A program made the translations under genes and the position numbers. This document shows, piece after piece, positions 44,084 to 52,519 of a stretch of 64,000 nt of DNA (the first letter of the stretch is position 1; each line of letters opens with the position of its first letter). A model generated the notes under the pieces. That model was given only the letters and a program-made list of their open reading frames with translations, had not been told where the DNA came from and did no database searches. The DNA comes from Pararoseomonas baculiformis (GTDB lineage: Bacteria; Pseudomonadota; Alphaproteobacteria; Acetobacterales; Acetobacteraceae), in assembly GCF_017813395.1 (NCBI RefSeq), contig NZ_JAGIZB010000004.1:62001-126000 (forward strand), given 5' to 3'.

Positions 44084-45220
44084 CTATTGGTTGATCAGCA
44101 GCGTGCGCGGCAGGTGAGTCAGCAGCTCTGGCCCGTTCTCGGTGATGAGCACGGATTCGCTCAGCGCCGACCCGCCCGCCGAGGCATAGACATGAAACAC
44201 CATCCCCGCTTCCAGCCGCCAGCCGGCGCCGGGATGCAGGATGCGCGTGAAGTCGCTCGTCCGCGGCCCCGCATCGCCATACAGGCCGAGCGTATAGGCG
44301 GTGATGTTGTCGTAGCTCTCGCGCAGCCCGGCGCGAATCACGCCGTCCCGCAGGATGGCATCCACATCCTCCGCCAAGGCTCCCGGCACCATGGCCGCGA
44401 TCTGCCGGTCCTGCAGCTCCGCCAGGATCTCCGTCGCGCGCAGCCGCTCCGGCTCCGGCTCCCCCAGCACCACGCAGCGCATCACGCGTGAGGAATAGCC
44501 ATGGATGCGCGGCGTCAGCTCGATATGCACCACATCGCCCGGCGAAAGCGGCTCGTCGCCCAGATGACCGTGCAGGAAATCCCATCCGCGGCCGGCCGTG
44601 ATCGGGCCGGGCCGGTAGGGATCGCCCCCCATCTCCACGAAGGTCTGCTGCGCCACCTTGGCCGCCTCGCGTTGCGTGCCGCCCGGCACGCAAACCGCCG
44701 CCGCGCGCCGCAGCGCCTCATCCGCGATCTCTGCTGCCCGGCGCAGCAGCTCGATCTCGGCCGGGGACTTGATCAGGCGCAGCTCGGCGATCACGGACCC
44801 TATATTCACGAAGCGCGCCCTGGGCAGCGCGGCCTTCATCGCGGCAAGGCGCGCGATGGACGTGCCATAGCTGTCGAAGTCCAGGCCGATCGCCGCATCT
44901 TCCAGCCCCCGCGCCCGCAGCGCATCGGCCAGCACGGGCACAGGGTCCTCCCAGTCGCGGAAGGTCGGCACATCCGTGATCCAGCTGCGCTGCCGGCAGA
45001 CGGAGGCGTCCAGCGCGCGGATCACGAAGAAGGGCTCCGCCTCCAGCGGGATCACCACGCAGCGCCAGCGATTGGCCGAGCTGCCGAAGCCCGAGAGCCA
45101 GGTCATCGCCTCGATCTCGTCGAAGAGCGCTACCTCCACGCCCAGCGCCTGCAGCCGCTCCTTCACCCGCGCAAGGCGCAGCGCGAATTCCTGTGGCGTG
45201 AAATAGGGGTGCCCGCCCAT
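44084..45220 (-). CDS. M24 family protein, creatinase/ectoine-hydrolase-like
   Basis: 378 residues with the two-domain aminopeptidase P/creatinase architecture (N-terminal domain to about residue 150, then the pita-bread domain). The usual metal ligands of prolidases are not kept: the IDxG Asp is Glu in VVHIELTPRIHGY, the SDxTR Asp is Arg in YSSRVMR, and the EP Glu of the FTIEPG segment is replaced in MVFHVYASAGG. This pattern fits metal-free members such as creatinase or ectoine hydrolase. It would hydrolyse a C-N bond in an imported compound. It overlaps the FAD oxidoreductase gene (TGATG). Confidence 0.82.
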   Translation of the reverse strand: MGGHPYFTPQEFALRLARVKERLQALGVEVALFDEIEAMTWLSGFGSSANRWRCVVIPLEAEPFFVIRALDASVCRQRSWITDVPTFRDWEDPVPVLADALRARGLEDAAIGLDFDSYGTSIARLAAMKAALPRARFVNIGSVIAELRLIKSPAEIELLRRAAEIADEALRRAAAVCVPGGTQREAAKVAQQTFVEMGGDPYRPGPITAGRGWDFLHGHLGDEPLSPGDVVHIELTPRIHGYSSRVMRCVVLGEPEPERLRATEILAELQDRQIAAMVPGALAEDVDAILRDGVIRAGLRESYDNITAYTLGLYGDAGPRTSDFTRILHPGAGWRLEAGMVFHVYASAGGSALSESVLITENGPELLTHLPRTLLINQ

Positions 45221-46554
45221 CAGGCCGCGTCCTTGCGCGGCACGCGCCAGCCGTCCAGCCGATCCCGAAGCTGGTAGGAAAGCCCGACAAAGGGCAGGAA
45301 CCAGGGATGCCCGGTGTAGAGGGGCCTGGTGGGAAAGGAGAGGCGCGCGAAAGCGGAAGGCCGGTTCGCGCCGCCCAGCATGCTCTGCGCCACCGCATGG
45401 CCGAGATGCGTCATCGTCACCACGCCGCTGCCGTTGCAGGCCATGGCGTAGTGCACGCCCTCATGCTCCCCCAGATGAGGCATCATGTCGAAGGCGAAGG
45501 CGACATTCCCCTTCCAGGAATGGCTGATCCGCACGCCCCCCAGCTCCGGGATCAGATCCGTCAGGAAGCGGTGCAGCGTGGCGCCGGAGCGGCGCGTATC
45601 GGCGTTCACGAAGCTGGCGCGCCCGCCGAACAGGATGCGCGTATGGTCCGGCGAGGGGCGGAAGTAGTAGAGGACCTTCTTCGTGTCGCCATAGACGCGC
45701 AGCTTCGGCAGCACGCGCCGCACGCGCTCCTCGCCGATTGCCTCGGTCGCGATCATGTAGCTCGCCACCGGGATCAGCCGCCGCCGGTGCCATGGCGTGG
45801 CGCCGCCCGTATAGCCATTGGTGGCGAGCATCAGCTTCCGCGCGCGCAGACGGCCCCGGCTCGTCTCCAGCACGAAGCCGCCATCGGCCTCGCGCCGGTA
45901 GCTCCGCAGTTCCACCCCGCCCAGCAGGGTCGCGCCATAGCGCTCCGCCGCGCCGGCGAGGGAGCGGACATATTTGGCCGGATGCAGCGATCCCGCACGG
46001 CGCAGCATCATCCCGCCGACGAAGCGGTCGGTCGCGATCTCCTCCGCCACGCGGTCCCGCGGGATGAAAAAGGCTTCCTCGGTGCCCGCCGCGTTGATCA
46101 TCTCGATCCGGCGCTTCAGCGTCTCCAGCGCGCGCGGGGCATGGGCGCCGACGAAGCGACCGCAGCGCGCATAGTCGCAATCCAGCCCCTCGCGCGTCAC
46201 GAAGGCCTCGAAATCCTCGAAGGCCTGCTCGCCCTCCTCCATCAGCTCGGAGACGTATTCCTTGCCGAAGGCCTCCGCGAGGTCGGTGCGCATCTTCCCC
46301 AGGCTTCCCGCGCCGCTCAGCGCCCCGCCATTGCGGGAGGAGGCACCCCAGCCGATCGCCTCCCGGTCCAGCACCAGCGCACGCACCCCGTTGCGCCCCA
46401 GCTCGATGGCGGTGGAGAGGCCGGCGATGCCGCCCCCGATGATCACCACCTCCGCCTCGTCCGGCAGGAGCACGGCCGATGGCGTTGGCGGCGGCGCCGC
46501 CTCCCACCAGTAGGGGCGTTCAACGAATCCGGGGGCGAAGGGGGCGTCACTCAT
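45220..46554 (-). CDS. FAD-dependent oxidoreductase, PuuB-like amine oxidase
   Basis: 444 residues. An N-terminal tail FVERPYWWEAAPPPTPSAVL precedes the FAD motif VVIIGGGIAGLSTAIELGRN. SSRNGGALSGAGS is the typical gamma-glutamylputrescine oxidase/sarcosine-oxidase-like FAD loop. SWKGNVAFAFDMMPHLGEHE and MACNGSGVVTMTHLGHAVAQ cover the C-terminal FAD contact. It should oxidise a secondary amine in the cytoplasm. It is first in the operon that also encodes the polyamine-type importer, and sits 70 bases after the LysR gene on the same strand. Confidence 0.9.
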   Translation of the reverse strand: MSDAPFAPGFVERPYWWEAAPPPTPSAVLLPDEAEVVIIGGGIAGLSTAIELGRNGVRALVLDREAIGWGASSRNGGALSGAGSLGKMRTDLAEAFGKEYVSELMEEGEQAFEDFEAFVTREGLDCDYARCGRFVGAHAPRALETLKRRIEMINAAGTEEAFFIPRDRVAEEIATDRFVGGMMLRRAGSLHPAKYVRSLAGAAERYGATLLGGVELRSYRREADGGFVLETSRGRLRARKLMLATNGYTGGATPWHRRRLIPVASYMIATEAIGEERVRRVLPKLRVYGDTKKVLYYFRPSPDHTRILFGGRASFVNADTRRSGATLHRFLTDLIPELGGVRISHSWKGNVAFAFDMMPHLGEHEGVHYAMACNGSGVVTMTHLGHAVAQSMLGGANRPSAFARLSFPTRPLYTGHPWFLPFVGLSYQLRDRLDGWRVPRKDAA

Positions 46555-46584
46555 GCGATGGCGAGCGTGGCACCTGCGCCGCCT

Positions 46585-46622
46585 GGGCGCCCCATATCAA
46601 ATTGTCATACGGCCCGGCGCCC
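46585..46622. promoter_or_regulatory. Inverted repeat around an AT-rich core ahead of the FAD oxidoreductase operon
   Basis: GGGCGCC (46585-46591) and GGCGCCC (46616-46622) bracket an AT-rich core, ATATCAAATTGTCAT. It lies in the 70-base gap between the LysR gene and the first operon gene. It could be a LysR-regulated site of the T-N11-A kind or the terminator of the LysR transcript; the two cannot be separated by eye. Confidence 0.35.
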
Positions 46623-46624
46623 GC

Positions 46625-47557
46625 TTATGGCCTGCGGAGCTGCCGGGACACCTCCGCCACCACGGCGCGGGCCGCGGCGCGGATGCCCTGCACCAGGATG
46701 TTGCGGCCGAAGCTGTCCTCCGCATCCTCGGGCCAGAGCAGCCGGTACTCGATGTTCACCGCCGGCTCGAAGGGCCGCAGCACCAGCCCGCCGGCCAGGA
46801 AGGGCGCCGCCGCGAAGGCATCCACCACCGTCACCCCCGCCCCGGCGGCCGCCATGGCGGCGGCACCGCTGGTCATGCGGCACTCGGCCACCTCCAGGGG
46901 GCGCGCGCCGCTGCCCTCCAGCGCCGCATCCACCAGGGCCTGCCGCCCCTCCTCGCGGGAGAGGGCGATATAGGGCTCCCCATCCAGATCCACCGCCCGC
47001 ACCACGGGCAGCGCTGCCAGCCGGTGCCCGGCTGTCATGGCGCAATAGGCCTGCCCCCGCGCCAGCACCGCGGAGCGCACGCCCGGAACGGCCGGCACAT
47101 TGGTGCTCAGCCCCAGATCGGCTTGGCGCGATGCCACCATGCCCAGCACCCCGCCGACAGTTCGCGAATGGATGGCCAGCGCCTCGGGCCGCCGCGCCTC
47201 CCGCCAGGCCCGCGCGGCGCGCGGCAGGACGGAAAGGGTGAGAACGGGGATCGAGGCGATCAGCACCCGCCGCGGCGCCCGGCGCCGCAGCCGCTCCGTC
47301 AGGGCGGAGATCTCCTCGATGCCGATGAAGACCCGCTCGGCTTCCTCATGCAGCGCATGGGCAAGGGCGGTCGGCACCAGCCGCCCGCGCACGCGCTCGA
47401 ACAGCGGGAAGCCCGCCCGCGCCTCGGCCTGGGAGAGGAGCCGGCTCACGCCGGGCTGGGAAATGCCAAGCAACGCACCGGCCCCGGTTGCGGTGCCGGA
47501 GCGCATGAGGGCGCGCAGCACCTCGAGATGCCGGAACTCGAGTGATCGGGCCGCCAT
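46625..47557 (-). CDS. LysR family transcriptional regulator
   Basis: 310 residues. The N-terminal helix-turn-helix is at about 7-66, with RALMRSGTATGAGALLGISQ and PGVSRLLSQAEARAGFPLFER. The C-terminal effector domain includes the hinge RRRAPRRVLIASIPVL and MTSGAAAMAAAGAGVTVVDA. It lies on the same strand as, and 70 bases upstream of, the amine-oxidase/ABC-importer operon. It probably regulates that operon in response to the imported compound. Confidence 0.93.
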   Translation of the reverse strand: MAARSLEFRHLEVLRALMRSGTATGAGALLGISQPGVSRLLSQAEARAGFPLFERVRGRLVPTALAHALHEEAERVFIGIEEISALTERLRRRAPRRVLIASIPVLTLSVLPRAARAWREARRPEALAIHSRTVGGVLGMVASRQADLGLSTNVPAVPGVRSAVLARGQAYCAMTAGHRLAALPVVRAVDLDGEPYIALSREEGRQALVDAALEGSGARPLEVAECRMTSGAAAMAAAGAGVTVVDAFAAAPFLAGGLVLRPFEPAVNIEYRLLWPEDAEDSFGRNILVQGIRAAARAVVAEVSRQLRRP

Positions 47558-47627
47558 GCGCCAGCCTCGCGGCTGCCTCCTCCTACGTCAAGAATCCGTC
47601 AGATCCCGCTAACCCGGGAAGGGCAGG

Positions 47628-47646
47628 ATGGGCCGGGCCGGCCCAT
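47628..47646. repeat. 19-base perfect palindrome between divergent genes
   Basis: ATGGGCCGGGCCGGCCCAT is symmetrical around one central base, 71 bases upstream of the LysR start and 70 bases upstream of the lipoprotein gene. Such a midpoint position between divergent genes fits a regulator-binding site, although a 9-base-stem hairpin is also possible. Confidence 0.4.
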
Positions 47647-47715
47647 GGAGGGGCCGGAACCATGTCCCCCTCCGCAACGTTCCCATCCCAACATCGAGCA
47701 AGGAAGACCCGCGCC

Positions 47716-48099
47716 ATGCACGCGCTGCACCGCCGTATCGCCTTCCGCCTCGCCGCCCTCCTCACCGCCGGCAGCATGGCTGCCTGCGCCCCGGTGGCCG
47801 GGCCCTATCAGCAGCAGGCCAGCAACGCCGCCTATGCCTGCCAGCAAGGCTGGCTGGAGGCCTGCCAGGATTACCAAGCGCTTGCGCCGGCCGCGAATGC
47901 GGAGGCCTGGCAGTCCCAGCGCGACGCCCAGGTCGGTACTGCCCTCGCTGCGGGCGTGGTGGGCGCCATCGCAGGGGCCGCCATCGCCAGCAGCGGACGC
48001 GACGACCGCCGCTACTACCGTGGCCGGGGCTATTACGACCGCCCGTCCTACCGCCACCACGGCTATGGCCGCGGCTACCACCGTGGCTATTACCGCTGA
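47716..48099 (+). CDS. Small glycine-zipper lipoprotein
   Basis: 127 residues. MHALHRRIAFRLAALLTAGS ends in a MAAC lipobox, so the mature protein is probably a membrane-anchored lipoprotein. A Cys-x7-Cys pair (ACQQGWLEACQ) follows, then a glycine/alanine-rich helix ALAAGVVGAIAGAAIASSG of the glycine-zipper kind. The last 35 residues are rich in Tyr, Arg, His and Gly (YYRGRGYYDRPSYRHHGYGR). It is likely an outer-membrane-associated protein; its exact role is unknown. Confidence 0.78.
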   Translation: MHALHRRIAFRLAALLTAGSMAACAPVAGPYQQQASNAAYACQQGWLEACQDYQALAPAANAEAWQSQRDAQVGTALAAGVVGAIAGAAIASSGRDDRRYYRGRGYYDRPSYRHHGYGRGYHRGYYR

Positions 48100-48106
48100 C
48101 CCGGCA

Positions 48107-48451
48107 TCAGAGCCGCCCGAACGCGACCTGCATCCCGGCGGCCAGGAGCAGCGCCATGCCGGCCATGCCCGCAAGGGTCGCCAGCCCGCGCCGCCACCCT
48201 CGGGCCAGCGGAAGGGCGGCGAGATAGGCAAGCGGGAGACCCCAGGGCCAGATAAGCGCCACCAGGATCGCCATGGGCCAGGCGGAGTCCGGCGGCGCCT
48301 GCTGGCTGGTGAGTAGCCCCGCCAGCGGAGAGGCGAGGGCCAGCCAGAACGCCCCGGGCAACCCGAGCAGCAGCAGCCCCGCGAGTGCCAGCAGCCCCGC
48401 CACGCCGAGGAGGCGCAGCGCGATCCACCGGGCAGGCGCGGGCGTGCTCAC
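48107..48451 (-). CDS. Small membrane protein, three predicted spans
   Basis: 114 residues, GTG start at 48451 overlapping the accA stop (GTGA). Three hydrophobic segments are visible: IALRLLGVAGLLALAGLLLL plus the continuing stretch, WPMAILVALIWPWGLPLAYL, and LATLAGMAGMALLLAAGMQV. No family was recognised. Coupling to accA suggests co-expression rather than a known partnership. Confidence 0.65.
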   Translation of the reverse strand: MSTPAPARWIALRLLGVAGLLALAGLLLLGLPGAFWLALASPLAGLLTSQQAPPDSAWPMAILVALIWPWGLPLAYLAALPLARGWRRGLATLAGMAGMALLLAAGMQVAFGRL

Positions 48452-49404
48452 ACGATGCCGGTCCGTCCCATCTCCAGGAACTTCTCGCGGCGCCGGGCGC
48501 GCAGCGTGGCGCCATCCAGTTCCATCAGCGGGTTCAGGCAGGCCTCGATGCGATTGCCCACATCCGCCACGACGGCGGCTGCCTCCCGGTGCGCGCCACC
48601 CATCGGCTCCGGCACCACGATATCCACCAGGTTCAGCTTCTTCAGGTCCTCGGCCGTCAGGCGCAGCGCCTCGGCGGCCGTGGGGGCCTGGGCGGCATCG
48701 CGCCACAGGATGCTCGCGCAGCCCTCGGGGCTGATCACGCTGTAGATCGAGTGCTCCAGCATCAGCACCCGATCCGCCGCGGCGATGGCGATGGCGCCGC
48801 CCGATCCGCCCTCGCCGATGATGGTCGCCACGAAGGGAACCGGGGCCTCCAGGCAGGCCTCGATGGAACGGGCGATGGCCTCGGCCTGCCCGCGCGCCTC
48901 CGCCTCCACGCCCGGGAAGGCGCCCGCCGTGTCCACGAAGGACAGGATGGGCAGGTTGAAGCGCCCGGCGAGATCCATCAGGCGGCGGGCCTTGCGATAG
49001 CCCTCGGGCCTGGGGCTGCCGAAGTTGTGCTTGATGCGGCTGTCGGTATCCGTGCCCTTCTCGATACCCAGCACCATCACGGGCCGCCCGCGGAAACGTC
49101 CGAGCCCGCCCACCATGGCCTGGTCGTCCGCGAAGGCACGGTCGCCGGCCAGCGGCGTGAAATCCTCGATCAGCCCGGCGATATAGGCCAGGCATTTCGG
49201 CCTGTCCGGATGCCGGGCCACCTGCGCCTTCTGCCAGGGGGTAAGCTTGGCATAGGTGCTGGCCAGCAGCTTCTCGGCCTTGTCGCGGAGCTTGCCGATC
49301 TCGTCCGCCACATCGATCCCGCCCGCATCGGTCGTGCGGCGCAGCTCCTCGATCTGGCCTTCCAGCTCGGCGATCGGCTTTTCGAAATCCAGGAAGTGAC
49401 GCAT
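48448..49404 (-). CDS. accA: Acetyl-CoA carboxylase carboxyltransferase subunit alpha
   Basis: 318 residues. MRHFLDFEKPIAELEGQIEE opens the protein, then KLTPWQKAQVARHPDRPKCL, GRFRGRPVMVLGIEKG, and PEGYRKARRLMDLAGRFNLP. The catalytic region ATIIGEGGSGGAIAIAAADR and EHSIYSVISPEGCASILWRD is complete. With AccD it transfers the carboxyl group from biotin to acetyl-CoA to start fatty acid synthesis. The ATG at 49404 is preferred over an adjacent TTG. AccD and the biotin subunits are not in this window. Confidence 0.97.
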   Translation of the reverse strand: MRHFLDFEKPIAELEGQIEELRRTTDAGGIDVADEIGKLRDKAEKLLASTYAKLTPWQKAQVARHPDRPKCLAYIAGLIEDFTPLAGDRAFADDQAMVGGLGRFRGRPVMVLGIEKGTDTDSRIKHNFGSPRPEGYRKARRLMDLAGRFNLPILSFVDTAGAFPGVEAEARGQAEAIARSIEACLEAPVPFVATIIGEGGSGGAIAIAAADRVLMLEHSIYSVISPEGCASILWRDAAQAPTAAEALRLTAEDLKKLNLVDIVVPEPMGGAHREAAAVVADVGNRIEACLNPLMELDGATLRARRREKFLEMGRTGIV

Positions 49405-49507
49405 CAAAAGGTCCGGTCCGGGGGCGCGGGGGGATTAGCGCAGGGCGGGACGAGGCGCCAGCCGCCCGCCGGGATCACGCGAATGCGCTGCGCCGGCTCC
49501 GGCGCCC

Positions 49508-49524
49508 GGAACGGAACCCGTTCC
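49508..49524. repeat. Short perfect hairpin upstream of accA
   Basis: GGAACGG and CCGTTCC form a 7-base stem with an AAC loop in the 194-base gap between the divergent accA and TctC genes. It may be a leader hairpin or a binding site. Nothing else definite is seen in this gap. Confidence 0.3.
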
Positions 49525-49598
49525 CGCCGCGCCGCGACGCGATCTACGCTCCCGCTGTAACCGTCCGGATACATGGGCGGAGCACATGGAGAAACGTC

Positions 49599-50591
49599 AT
49601 GGCATCCATCACCCGGCGCCAGTCCCTGCTCGCAGCGGCGGGTCTTGCCGCCCTGCCCCTGCCCCGCCTTGCCCGGGCACAAGGCAACTACCCGGACCGC
49701 CCGATCCGCGTCGTCGTTCCCTTCCCGGCGGGCGGCACCACGGACATGCTCGCCCGTCTTTTCGCGCAGCGCATGACGGAAAGCCTCGGCCAGGCCGTGG
49801 TCATCGAGAACCGGGGTGGCGCGGGCGGATCGGTGGGCGCCGATGTGGTCGCCAAAGCCGCGCCGGATGGGCACACCCTGCTCTTCCACAATCTTACCTT
49901 CAGCTCCACGACCGTCGCCATGCAGCTGGCCAACCGCGCCCTGCATGACATCGAGCGGGATTTCGCGCCCGTCTCCCTCGCCGCCAACGTGCCGATGCTC
50001 CTGGTCGCCACCTCCGCGGTGCCGGCGCGCGACCTGAAGGAGTTCGTCGCCTTCGCGAAGGCCTCGCCCACCGGCCTCTTCTACGGGTCCACCGGTCCCG
50101 GCAGCATCATGAACCTGGCCGGGGAGGTGCTGAAGCGCGATGCCTCCATCAACATGGAGCATGTGCCCTTCCGGGGCGCCGCGCCGCTCGTGCAGGAAAT
50201 GGTCGCCGGCCGCATCCAGTTCGGCGGGGACCAGCTCTCCACCGCCCTCCCCCATGTCCGCGGCGGCGCCCTGAAGCCGATGGCCACCCTGGCCGCCCAG
50301 CGATCCGCCGCCCTGCCGGACGTGCCCACGGTGCGGGAACAGGGATTCCCGAACATGGAGCTGCGCGGCTGGAACGGCTTCTTCGCCCCCGCCCGCACGC
50401 CCGAGGCCATCATCACCCGCCTGCAGCGGGAGATCGCCGCCGCCGCGGCCCAGCCCGAGTTGCAGCGCCGGCTGGCCGAGGTCGGGGCCGAGCCGGTCGG
50501 CTCCTCCCCGGCCGAGCTGCGCCAGGCCGTCTCGGACCAGCTGGCGCAGGTGCGCCCGCTGATCGCCGAGCTGCGGCTGCAGGTTGAATAG
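49599..50591 (+). CDS. TctC/Bug family substrate-binding protein
   Basis: 330 residues, with signal peptide ITRRQSLLAAAGLAALPLPR ending in LARAQ, again with twin arginines. RVVVPFPAGGTTDMLARLFA, VVIENRGGAGGSVGADVVA, FYGSTGPGSIMNLAGEVLK and VPFRGAAPLVQEMVAGRIQF are the Bug landmarks. A short-chain dehydrogenase gene follows after 15 bases, so the pair may take up and oxidise one compound. No TctA/TctB genes are present. Confidence 0.92.
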   Translation: MASITRRQSLLAAAGLAALPLPRLARAQGNYPDRPIRVVVPFPAGGTTDMLARLFAQRMTESLGQAVVIENRGGAGGSVGADVVAKAAPDGHTLLFHNLTFSSTTVAMQLANRALHDIERDFAPVSLAANVPMLLVATSAVPARDLKEFVAFAKASPTGLFYGSTGPGSIMNLAGEVLKRDASINMEHVPFRGAAPLVQEMVAGRIQFGGDQLSTALPHVRGGALKPMATLAAQRSAALPDVPTVREQGFPNMELRGWNGFFAPARTPEAIITRLQREIAAAAAQPELQRRLAEVGAEPVGSSPAELRQAVSDQLAQVRPLIAELRLQVE

Positions 50592-50606
50592 GGAGGACTT
50601 CAGCGG

Positions 50607-51350
50607 ATGGGCGTGATCCTGGTCACGGGTTCCGGGCGCGGCATCGGCGCCGCCACCGCCAGGCTGGCGGCGCGGCGGGGCCATGCCGTGGTGGTGAACT
50701 ATGCCGAGCGCGAGGAACGCGCCCGGGCGGTGGTGGAGGAGATCCGCGCAGGCAGCGGGCGCGCCATCATGGCGCGCGCCGATGTCTCGCGGGAGGAGGA
50801 GGTGGAGGCCCTCTTCGCCGCGGCGGACCAGGCCTTCGGCCCGCTCACCGGGCTGGTGAACAACGCCGGCATCACCGGCCCGGCCACCCGCACCGAGGAT
50901 TACGACGCCGCGACCATCCGCCGCATCCTCGACGTGAACGTCACCGGCACCTTCCTTTGCACCCAGGCCGCCATCCAACGCATGTCCACGAAACAGGGCG
51001 GGGCCGGCGGTGCGATCGTGAACCTCTCCTCCATCGCCGCCACCATCGGCGGCGGCGGACAATGGACAGCCTATGCGGCGGCCAAGGGGGCGGTGAACAG
51101 CCTGACCCTGGGCCTGTCGAAGGAACTGGCGCCGGAGGGCATCCGGGTGAATGCCCTCCTCCCCGGCCTGATCGACACCGAGATCCACGCCACCGCCGGG
51201 GTTGGCGACAGGCTGGCGAAGATGGCGCCCAGCATCCCGATGGGGCGCATCGGCACGGCGGAGGAATGCGCGGAGGCCATCCTCTGGCTCCTCTCGGGAG
51301 AGGCGGCCTATCTCACCGGCGCGCTGATTCCGATGGCGGGCGGCCGCTGA
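50607..51350 (+). CDS. Short-chain dehydrogenase/reductase
   Basis: 247 residues. The NAD(P) motif is VTGSGRGIGAATARLA, the NNAG strand LVNNAGIT, and the catalytic set is Ser in NLSSIAAT and YAAAK (Tyr-x3-Lys). It ends IPMAGGR, as in classical FabG-like SDRs. VVVNYAEREERA after the first helix suggests NADP preference is possible. A GGAGG site precedes the ATG. It forms a likely two-gene unit with the TctC gene. Substrate unknown. Confidence 0.92.
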   Translation: MGVILVTGSGRGIGAATARLAARRGHAVVVNYAEREERARAVVEEIRAGSGRAIMARADVSREEEVEALFAAADQAFGPLTGLVNNAGITGPATRTEDYDAATIRRILDVNVTGTFLCTQAAIQRMSTKQGGAGGAIVNLSSIAATIGGGGQWTAYAAAKGAVNSLTLGLSKELAPEGIRVNALLPGLIDTEIHATAGVGDRLAKMAPSIPMGRIGTAEECAEAILWLLSGEAAYLTGALIPMAGGR

Positions 51351-51356
51351 GCCGTC

Positions 51357-52259
51357 TCAGCCCGCCTGCCGCGCGGCGGAAAGAGGGTGGTGCTCCTCCA
51401 CCAGCGCGCGCAGGCGTTCCTCCAGCACATGGGTGTAGATCTGGGTGGTGGCGATGTCGGCATGGCCCAGCAGCACCTGCAGGCTGCGCAGATCCGCCCC
51501 ACGCCCCAGCAGATGGGAAGCGAAGGAGTGCCGCAGCACATGCGGCGAGACCCGGTCCGGGTCGATCCCCGCCCCCAGCGCCGCCTCGTTCAGCAGGTTG
51601 TTCAGCGTCTGCCGGGTCAGGTGCCCCGAAGCCCCGCGGGAGGGGAAAAGCCAGCGGGACTCCTCCTTCCCCTTCGCCGCCGCGCGCGCCGCCAGGGCGG
51701 CAGCACGGGCACGGGCGCTGATGGGCACCAGGCGCTCCTTGCCCCCTTTCCCGCGCACCACCACTAGGGGCGAATCCTCGCGCAGGGCCGTGGCGGGAAG
51801 CTCGATCAGCTCGCTCGCCCGAAGGCCAGAGCAGTAGAGAAGCTCGCAGACCGCCACCGCCAGGGGTGCGCGCCGCTCCGGCAGGCGCTCCGCCGCGGCG
51901 ATCAGCGCCGCCACCTCCTCCTCGCGCAAGGGGCGGGGCAGCAGGGCGGCCTTGCGGGGGCTGTCCAGCGCCTCCGTCGGGTCATCCGCGCGCACCCCTT
52001 CCCGCGCCAGGAAGCGGTGGAACTGCCGCAGCGCGGAGAGACGGCGTGCCGCCGTGCGGGGGGAAAGCCCGGCATCGGTCAGGCCCGAGACATAGCGGCG
52101 CAGCGTCTCAGCGCTCATCGCCTCCGGCGGCTCGCCGGCCCGGCGCTGGGCGAAGCCCGCGGCATCCTCCAGATCGGCGCGATAGGCCGCGAGCGTGTTG
52201 CGCGCGGCGCCGCGCTCCGCCGCCAGCATCTCCAGGAAGGCCTCGAGATGCCGGTTCAC
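51357..52259 (-). CDS. xerD: Tyrosine recombinase XerD
   Basis: 300 residues, GTG start. The N-terminal SAM-like core-binding domain covers residues 1-95. The catalytic residues are in place: Arg147 (SGLRASE), Lys171 or Lys174 (RGKGGKERLVP), His240 and Arg243 (HVLRHSFASHLL), His266 (LLGHADIATTQ) and Tyr275 (IYTHV). The protein resolves chromosome dimers at dif with XerC. The housekeeping context (aroK-aroB, accA) argues against a phage integrase. A dif site was not seen in the window. Confidence 0.93.
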   Translation of the reverse strand: MNRHLEAFLEMLAAERGAARNTLAAYRADLEDAAGFAQRRAGEPPEAMSAETLRRYVSGLTDAGLSPRTAARRLSALRQFHRFLAREGVRADDPTEALDSPRKAALLPRPLREEEVAALIAAAERLPERRAPLAVAVCELLYCSGLRASELIELPATALREDSPLVVVRGKGGKERLVPISARARAAALAARAAAKGKEESRWLFPSRGASGHLTRQTLNNLLNEAALGAGIDPDRVSPHVLRHSFASHLLGRGADLRSLQVLLGHADIATTQIYTHVLEERLRALVEEHHPLSAARQAG

Positions 52260-52283
52260 GCGCGGCGGGTCAGGCGGGCCGGA

Positions 52284-52430
52284 TCAGCGGGTGCCGAACC
52301 GCTCATTCGGCAGCACGCGCTCCACGGGCTGCTGGGTCACGCCCGGCGGGAAGGCGCCCACGGCCAGCAGCGCTGCCAGGAGGGCCCCGATCAGCAGCAT
52401 CACGAGCAGCAGGAGGGGGCGTCGGAACAT
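52284..52430 (-). CDS. Small single-span membrane protein
   Basis: 48 residues. MFRRPLLLLVMLLIGALLAA is the single membrane segment, followed by a short Pro-containing tail VGAFPPGVTQQPVERVLPNE. The frame is open further upstream, but the ATG at 52430 gives a sensible topology with two arginines on the inside. It sits 24 bases upstream of xerD on the same strand. Family not recognised. Confidence 0.55.
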   Translation of the reverse strand: MFRRPLLLLVMLLIGALLAALLAVGAFPPGVTQQPVERVLPNERFGTR

Positions 52431-52519
52431 CAGGCGGTCGGCTTCCCAAAGCGCCCGGCAAAAAAGCCGGCAGACCGCCCGGACGACGCGGCGGCGGGGC
52501 TGTGCTAGCCTTGCGCGCC

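Noticed and set aside
45307-47241. Plus-strand open frame of 644 codons
   Set aside because: Antisense to the PuuB-like and LysR genes, which have intact motifs.
51357-52259. Phage or island integrase
   Set aside because: The length, motif set and housekeeping neighbours fit XerD. No att repeats, tRNA or phage genes are nearby.
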